From: JAVBKB01 sp031554275
GTDB lineage: Bacteria > Bacillota > Bacilli > JARBTR01
Length of the DNA stretch: 26,600 nt
Assembly (NCBI GenBank): GCA_031554275.1
Contig: JAVBKB010000173.1
Coordinates: 1 to 26,600, forward strand
Direction: 5' to 3'
Position numbers and translations under genes: made by a program. The notes under the pieces are model-generated. The model was not told the origin of the DNA and ran no database searches. It saw only the letters and a program-made list of their open reading frames with translations. Positions 23,830-26,600 of the stretch are shown one piece after another. Positions within the stretch are counted from its first letter, which is position 1. Each line of letters starts with the position of its first letter.

Positions 23830-24783
23830 CTAGTACAAATCTGTGGACATATATTTTAAGCCACAATCATTGATGCAAATCGCAATCTTCTTGCCTTTCT
23901 CTTTGCCTTGCAAGAGTTTAATGGCTGCCATTACATTCGCACCTGAAGAGAAGCCAGCAAAAATTCCTTCAACCTTCGCTAACTCTCTTGTCAAACGAAT
24001 TGCCTCTTCATCTGTCACAGTTATACAACCATCAATTTTGGAGCGATCAACAATTGACATTTCCTTTGCATAACCGCCTCCTTGAATTCGATGTCCAGCA
24101 CAATTTAGTTCTTCGCCATTGTAATAAGCAGCACCATCGGGTTCAACAAGGTAGCATTTAATATTCGGGTCAATGTTTTTAAAGGCATTCGAACATCCTG
24201 AAAATGTGCCACCTGTACCACCAAAGTCTGCAAACACTTCGATAGCACCGTCTGTTTGCTCCCAAATTTCCCTAACAATCGCCTCTTGAGAAAGGCTGTT
24301 GTCTTGGTTGTTGAATTGATTCATGTAACAGCCGCCAGTTTCCGCTACAATTCTTTCAGTCTCTATTTCTACTAATCTTAAATCTGCTCCCGAAACTTTT
24401 CCCTTCACTGAATCAGGTGCTTGTGGAACGAGAACAACTTCTCCGCCAAATGCCTTGATCATCTTCACTCGCTCAATTGAGTTGCCCGCAGACATTACAC
24501 AGACAAAGCGATAACCCTTTGCTGCACAAACCAAAGCAATGGAAGTTCCGGTATTTCCGCTTGTCATTTCGACAACAGGTTGACCAGGTTTGAGCAAATC
24601 TTTCTTTTCTGCTAACTCAATCATACCAAGTCCAATTCGATCTTTCTTACTAAAGCTAGGATTCAAATGCTCCAACTTTGCATAGATTTCTCCATCAAAT
24701 TTGTATAATGCGGCTAGCTTGTCTAATCGTAAAAGCGGCGTTTGGCCAATTGATTGCGTAATATCCGTAATAAATTTGTTCAT
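23830..24783 (-). CDS. Cysteine synthase family PLP enzyme
   Basis: ATG at 24783 is chosen because a perfect AAGGAGG lies eight bases upstream. An upstream start at 24849 would add an unrelated 22-residue leader. The product is 317 residues, normal for O-acetylserine sulfhydrylases. The PLP lysine is Lys47 in NPSFSKKDR (family form NPxGSxKDR). TSGNTG (74-79) binds substrate and cofactor, and GGTGGT is the PLP phosphate loop. The C-terminus (STDLY) is also typical. The likely reaction is formation of cysteine from O-acetylserine and sulfide in the cytoplasm. A cystathionine beta-synthase or related beta-replacement role is possible, and I cannot separate them. The change from GGS to SFS in the lysine motif is slightly unusual. 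It is monocistronic. Confidence 0.85.
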   Translation of the reverse strand: MNKFITDITQSIGQTPLLRLDKLAALYKFDGEIYAKLEHLNPSFSKKDRIGLGMIELAEKKDLLKPGQPVVEMTSGNTGTSIALVCAAKGYRFVCVMSAGNSIERVKMIKAFGGEVVLVPQAPDSVKGKVSGADLRLVEIETERIVAETGGCYMNQFNNQDNSLSQEAIVREIWEQTDGAIEVFADFGGTGGTFSGCSNAFKNIDPNIKCYLVEPDGAAYYNGEELNCAGHRIQGGGYAKEMSIVDRSKIDGCITVTDEEAIRLTRELAKVEGIFAGFSSGANVMAAIKLLQGKEKGKKIAICINDCGLKYMSTDLY

Positions 24784-25205
24784 AGACTTGTCCTCCTTAA
24801 ATCCACTTCTGATACTTATAACTATGATACAGAAAGTTTCTCCAGTCAATGGACAGAAATCGACTTTTGCTAAATCATTTTTTTATAATGAACTCCTTTT
24901 TGTCGGATGAAAAACTTTGGTGTGATTTAATCTTTCAAAGCAAACTTTTTTAATATTTTATATTTAAAAAAGCAATAGAAATTTAAGAAAAATTGTCTCA
25001 TTTTTTTCTGGTTTTATCACAGTAAATGTCGGTTTGTAAGGAAATATCTTACACAAGACTTAATATTAGACAAACTGTTTTTACGCTCCTATGATGATGA
25101 AGTCTAGTATCGCGAAAACGACAGTATATAAATTGATCAGCTATCAAATGATGGCTGAACATGGTGATGCATCCCTTTTTAAAAGTAAAAACGAGGAGAA
25201 AAACT
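24784..25205. other. Divergent intergenic region
   Basis: On the minus strand TTGACT and CATAGT, 17 bases apart (about 24860-24832), could be the cysteine synthase promoter. An A/T-only hairpin (CTTTTTTAA 24945-24953, TTAAAAAAG 24964-24972) and a dyad TGTAAG-N7-CTTACA (25035-25053) lie ahead of the MucBP gene promoter. No gene is seen. Confidence 0.4.
25067..25095 (+). promoter_or_regulatory. Promoter of MucBP surface protein gene
   Basis: TAGACA (25067-25072), a 17-base spacer and TATGAT (25090-25095). Each box is one base off consensus. The dyad TGTAAG-N7-CTTACA (25035-25053) lies 14 bases upstream and may be an operator. Confidence 0.55.
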
Positions 25206-26600
25206 ATGGGGAAACTGTCGAAATATAAAGGTATTAGAAAGAAAATAACGTTTTTTGCAACTTTAGTTTTGCTAATCAACAGTTTATTCGGAAGTTCAAC
25301 GATATTAGCTGTTGAAGGTGTAGGTGCAAATTCCTCCAAAGATGTGACTGTAACCGAGCGATTCGAAACTAGAGATGATCGTCCAATATCAGGTTATCCA
25401 GATGTTAAAAAAACCCTAGACAAAAGGGATTCATATAGGGCTACTGGCCCAGAAATAGATGGATATGAATATCTTGGATATAAATTTGATGATGACGACG
25501 AAGACGACGAATTACGATCGGGTAGTCCATTTATCAAAAACGTTGAACACGATGTGACAGTAACCTTTGTGTATCGAGAAAATCTAAATTTAAAGGCTAC
25601 AGAGCATTTTGTGGATCAATTAGGAAATGCCATTCCAGGGCATCCAAGTATTACAATTAATATGATCAAATATACGCTATACACAAAGCTCAACATTCCA
25701 ACAATTGCAGGCTATGTGTATACTGGCTACAAAATAGACAATGGTACTTTGAAGAGTGGAACACCACTCATCTATCCATTTTTAAAAAATACAAATATAA
25801 CTTTTGTTTACAATAAAATAGTTCCGTTCGTTATTACTGAACGCTATATTGATGGGGCAGGTAATACAATTGGACTGGCTGACACAACAGTTAACAAAAA
25901 CCCGAATGAAAGGTATCAAAAAAGCTCTCTACCAACTGTTGATACTTACGAATATGTTGGGTACAGAATAGGTACTGGAGCCCTACTTCAAGGGTTGCCA
26001 GTTATAGACCCAGTGACAGCAAACGCAACCATATCATTTGTTTATCACAAAACAGTTTATCATGATTTAACCATTCGTTATGTCGATACTGCAGGAAATG
26101 TGATTGCTCCCCAGGTTGTTGAAAACAAGAAAAAAGGTGTCACCTATGATACTACAGGTCTGAAGCCAAGTGAGATTACTTTTGATGGAAAAGTTTATCT
26201 TTGGACGGCTGTAGATGGTAATGCCGAAACAGGTACGATGGATGCTGACAAAACCGTTAGCTATGTGTATGAGTTGAAAGATCAGGTTTTGACAATTGAT
26301 TATGTAGATGATGCAGGCAATGTGATTGCTGATCAAGTTGTCGAGAATAAGAAAAATGGCGATGCTTATGATACTACAGGGCAGAAGCCAAGTGAGATTA
26401 CGTTTGATGGAAAAGTTTATGTTTGGGTGGCAGTGGAAGGCGATGCTGAATCAGGTTTGATGGATGCCGACAAAATCGTTCGCTATGTGTATGAGTTGAA
26501 AGATCAGGTTTTGACGATTGATTATGTCGATGATGCAGGTAATGTGATTGCTGATCAAGTTGTTGAGAATAAGAAAAATGGTGACGCTTATGATACTACA
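25206..26600 (+). CDS. MucBP-repeat surface adhesin, 3' end cut by window edge
   Basis: The frame is open from ATG 25206 (GAGGAG about 7 bases upstream) to the last base, 465 codons so far. Residues 1-35 are a long Gram-positive signal peptide (basic start, FFATLVLLINSLF, cleavage near ILA/VEG). Next come three diverged MucBP-like units (about 45-287), each with a GY.Y.GY core. Near-identical 74-residue MucBP repeats start at residue 288. The third repeat is cut by the window edge. MucBP domains bind mucin or other host glycans in lactobacilli and listeriae. An LPXTG cell-wall anchor is expected past the edge but cannot be seen. An acidic run (DDDDEDDE) lies in the first unit. Confidence 0.9.
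   Translation, partial: MGKLSKYKGIRKKITFFATLVLLINSLFGSSTILAVEGVGANSSKDVTVTERFETRDDRPISGYPDVKKTLDKRDSYRATGPEIDGYEYLGYKFDDDDEDDELRSGSPFIKNVEHDVTVTFVYRENLNLKATEHFVDQLGNAIPGHPSITINMIKYTLYTKLNIPTIAGYVYTGYKIDNGTLKSGTPLIYPFLKNTNITFVYNKIVPFVITERYIDGAGNTIGLADTTVNKNPNERYQKSSLPTVDTYEYVGYRIGTGALLQGLPVIDPVTANATISFVYHKTVYHDLTIRYVDTAGNVIAPQVVENKKKGVTYDTTGLKPSEITFDGKVYLWTAVDGNAETGTMDADKTVSYVYELKDQVLTIDYVDDAGNVIADQVVENKKNGDAYDTTGQKPSEITFDGKVYVWVAVEGDAESGLMDADKIVRYVYELKDQVLTIDYVDDAGNVIADQVVENKKNGDAYDTT
26067..26600 (+). repeat. 222-bp in-gene MucBP repeats
   Basis: Units start at 26067, 26289 and 26511 (the last partial). The first 90 bases of the second and third units differ at six positions, all synonymous, so their 30 residues are identical. 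This suggests recent duplication or homogenisation with protein-level constraint. Confidence 0.85.

Noticed and set aside
25049..25339. Minus-strand frame over the MucBP promoter and signal peptide
   Set aside because: Antisense to a well supported gene start. No ribosome site.

Overview
The window looks like chromosome from a low-GC, Gram-positive, facultatively or strictly anaerobic bacterium (Bacillota). The grounds are strong AGGAGG-type ribosome sites, frequent TTG starts, TGG for Trp with TGA as a stop (standard code), A/T-rich intergenic DNA, a MucBP-repeat surface protein, and oxygen-sensitive enzymes (a 2-hydroxyacyl-CoA dehydratase activase-like protein and two molybdopterin oxidoreductases). 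I cannot place the genus.

Layout. (1) 1-2311 is an accessory-looking stretch: an unrecognised protein cut by the left edge, several tiny two-helix membrane proteins, and gene debris, including a small membrane ORF split by an in-frame stop. (2) 2428-5712: a nitroreductase gene broken by a one-base frameshift, a membrane-anchored alpha/beta hydrolase, and an anchored zinc-ribbon protein with an HELGH metalloprotease motif, closed by a bidirectional terminator. (3) 5720-9946 (minus): one very large activase/dehydratase fusion. Its N-terminal ATPase motif can only be included if translation starts at a rare ATT codon. (4) 10324-12656: a membrane metallophosphoesterase, convergent with a two-gene minus-strand operon whose second gene encodes a TIMP-like (netrin/NTR-fold) secreted protein. 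(5) 13029-15327: a helix-turn-helix protein, a Hanks-type Ser/Thr kinase with C-terminal membrane helices, and a small membrane protein. A perfect 15-bp hairpin sits between the regulator and the kinase.

(6) 15350-23673 is the most coherent module: an anaerobic respiratory locus. A Tat-exported molybdoenzyme (dmsA-like), its four-cluster ferredoxin subunit (dmsB-like) and an eight-helix anchor (dmsC-like) form a minus-strand operon. A PucR-type regulator is transcribed divergently. It is followed by a second molybdoenzyme plus ferredoxin pair that has neither Tat signal nor anchor, so it is predicted to be cytoplasmic. The regulator region carries a Rex-like dyad and a 12-bp box repeated once near each divergent promoter. 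A 66-bp imperfect tandem repeat lies just ahead of the second molybdoenzyme. (7) 23830-26600: a cysteine synthase-family enzyme (minus) and the start of a large MucBP-repeat surface protein that runs off the right edge.

I did not find a wholly new system that I can prove. The best leads are the ATT-started fused activase, the paired exported/cytosolic molybdoenzymes around one PucR regulator, the TIMP-like protein, and the HTH/kinase pair with its hairpin. No tRNA, rRNA, CRISPR array, insertion sequence or integrase was seen.
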